Shown here one piece after another: positions 62,881 through 64,000 of a DNA stretch of 64,000 bases. Both the position numbers and the translations under genes were made by a program. Source of the stretch: Salminus brasiliensis (taxonomy: Eukaryota > Chordata > Actinopteri > Characiformes > Bryconidae). The notes beneath the pieces were generated by a model, which was not told the DNA's origin, made no database searches, and saw nothing but the letters and a program-made list of their open reading frames with translations. The DNA lies in NCBI RefSeq assembly GCF_030463535.1, contig NC_132881.1:40211973-40275972 (forward strand), read 5' to 3'. How positions within the stretch are numbered: position 1 is the first letter of the stretch; the number at the start of each line of letters is the position of its first letter.

Positions 62881-64000
62881 TACCAGCAGCTAGCTAAATG
62901 TCTGTAGAGGTTTTTGTAAGTTAACGAAGAGAATTAATTAAGGACTGAATCCAATTTATTTGTGTTTATTTAGTTAGTAGTGTCATCAAGTAATCATGGA
63001 TTGCTTGGTATTATTTGTGGCTGCAGACTAGTTTCAGTGGCACAGAAATGTGACCTTCCAGTTTATTTTTGGGTGAGGATGTCTGACTCCAGTTGTTGGA
63101 TGTGCTCTGACTTCGTCTCTGAAGTGTGCAGTTTCTGTCTTTTAAACCATTGATTTATACATTTTAGTGTGTTACGGACTAAAGAGCACCATGCCACCTG
63201 GGCTGTCTTTAGTTCTAACAGTACTGCCCAAAATGTTTTGATGCTAATGTTATTGTTGTTGTTGTTGTTGTTGTTGTTATAATATTTGGGAGGGTGATGT
63301 TGGTGTGGTTCTACAGTGTTTTGGGAGTCTTCATAGTTAATTTGTCCCTCTGTATTGTAGAAAGTGTTTTGCTACAGTGGTCAGTGTGAGTGGCTGAGTG
63401 GCTTTAGTTCAATGTCCATTTTTAATATTCTGAATTAAAAAACGCCCTAAAACCCCCAACAAAACAATCCAAGAGGGTTTTCAACTTAAATGGATAAAAA
63501 CATGGTGGTTGCAGACTGGATAGGCCTGATGATCACGAAGTGTGGTTGCTAATATCGACACAGTGGTAACATACCCTGTAGACAAGGGTAGCTATATACC
63601 CTTCTGTGTTGCCGGTGATCGCTTTAGTAGTAATACCCCAACGCTTGGCTGTTTAGTGTGGTGTGTTTTATTTTTTATTATCTGTCTCTGTGATTCACTT
63701 CATCCTTCTAATGATGATCTGGCAGAGTTAAATGGCATGTTGTGGTATTAAACATAAAGTTAAAATACTGGATAATACATGAGTGCAAGTAAGGAGATGG
63801 GATGGGAGATCAAGGTGTTACCAGCTGTAAGCAGTTTATCTGTTTTTGAAGAGAGAGGGGAAGTAGAGTGGGAGTGATTTGATTGGTTGAGCAGACCATG
63901 TGAGCGGAGATGCAGAAGGGGTGGGGAGTGGGAGGGAGGGGACACTGCAGAGGCAAAAGGATAACAAGAGGAGGACGGACCACAGGTCTTTCCTCTGAAA

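Larger units (their letters stand above)
62375..64000. other. First intron of the kdm2a-like gene
   Basis: No second coding exon is recognised before the window ends. Contains a reversed LINE/L2-like tail at about 62478-62600 (tttttatttgtcacatacac, cttgcagtgaaatgc), a GT/TA microsatellite cluster at 62740-62880 and a (TTG)n tract at 63253-63276. Confidence 0.5.

Overview
The window is vertebrate nuclear DNA from a ray-finned fish. Genes are split into short exons with GT-AG introns, the background is AT-rich with many microsatellites, and the introns and spacers are full of fish-type repeats (Tc1/mariner relics, MITEs, tRNA-derived SINEs, an L2-like LINE tail). An otophysan (characin- or catfish-like) teleost is my guess from the repeat style. 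No rRNA gene, free-standing tRNA gene, CRISPR array, prokaryotic gene or viral gene is visible.

Layout: (1) 189-4173 (+), 3' end of ssrp1 (FACT subunit, HMG box and acidic/basic tail). (2) 4174-10292, spacer with SINEs and a ~1 kb minisatellite (about 6060-7080) built on heat-shock-element-like units. (3) 10293-21327 (+), complete p2rx3 (12 coding exons, 410 aa), with a LINE tail, a dead Tc1 element, SINEs and a 656-bp inverted-repeat element in its introns. (4) 22641-22841 (+), an orphan exon-like open frame. (5) 24664-30400 (-), a six-exon gene for a ~670-aa disordered protein that I cannot name with confidence. (6) 34207-34974 (+), single-exon tmem187 in a sharp GC-rich island. (7) 37467-42298 (-), a six-exon class A GPCR. 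(8) 44521-48527 (+), ndufs8 (complex I TYKY subunit) with its promoter. (9) 52034-57383 (+), a complete syntaxin, best fit stx3. (10) about 60084-60392 (+), a TATA/CCAAT promoter with a short first exon. (11) 61250-62374 (+), a CpG-rich promoter and the first coding exon of a gene that best fits kdm2a and continues beyond the window.

These are independent housekeeping or neuronal genes, not an operon-like system. SSRP1, P2RX3, STX3, NDUFS8 and KDM2A all lie on human 11q12-q13, so this is a conserved block; TMEM187 (human Xq28) is the outsider. Exon limits were read by eye from splice signals and checked for phase, which closes for every multi-exon model. The most unusual signal is the minisatellite holding ten exact TTCnnGAAnnTTC heat-shock elements within about 800 bp.
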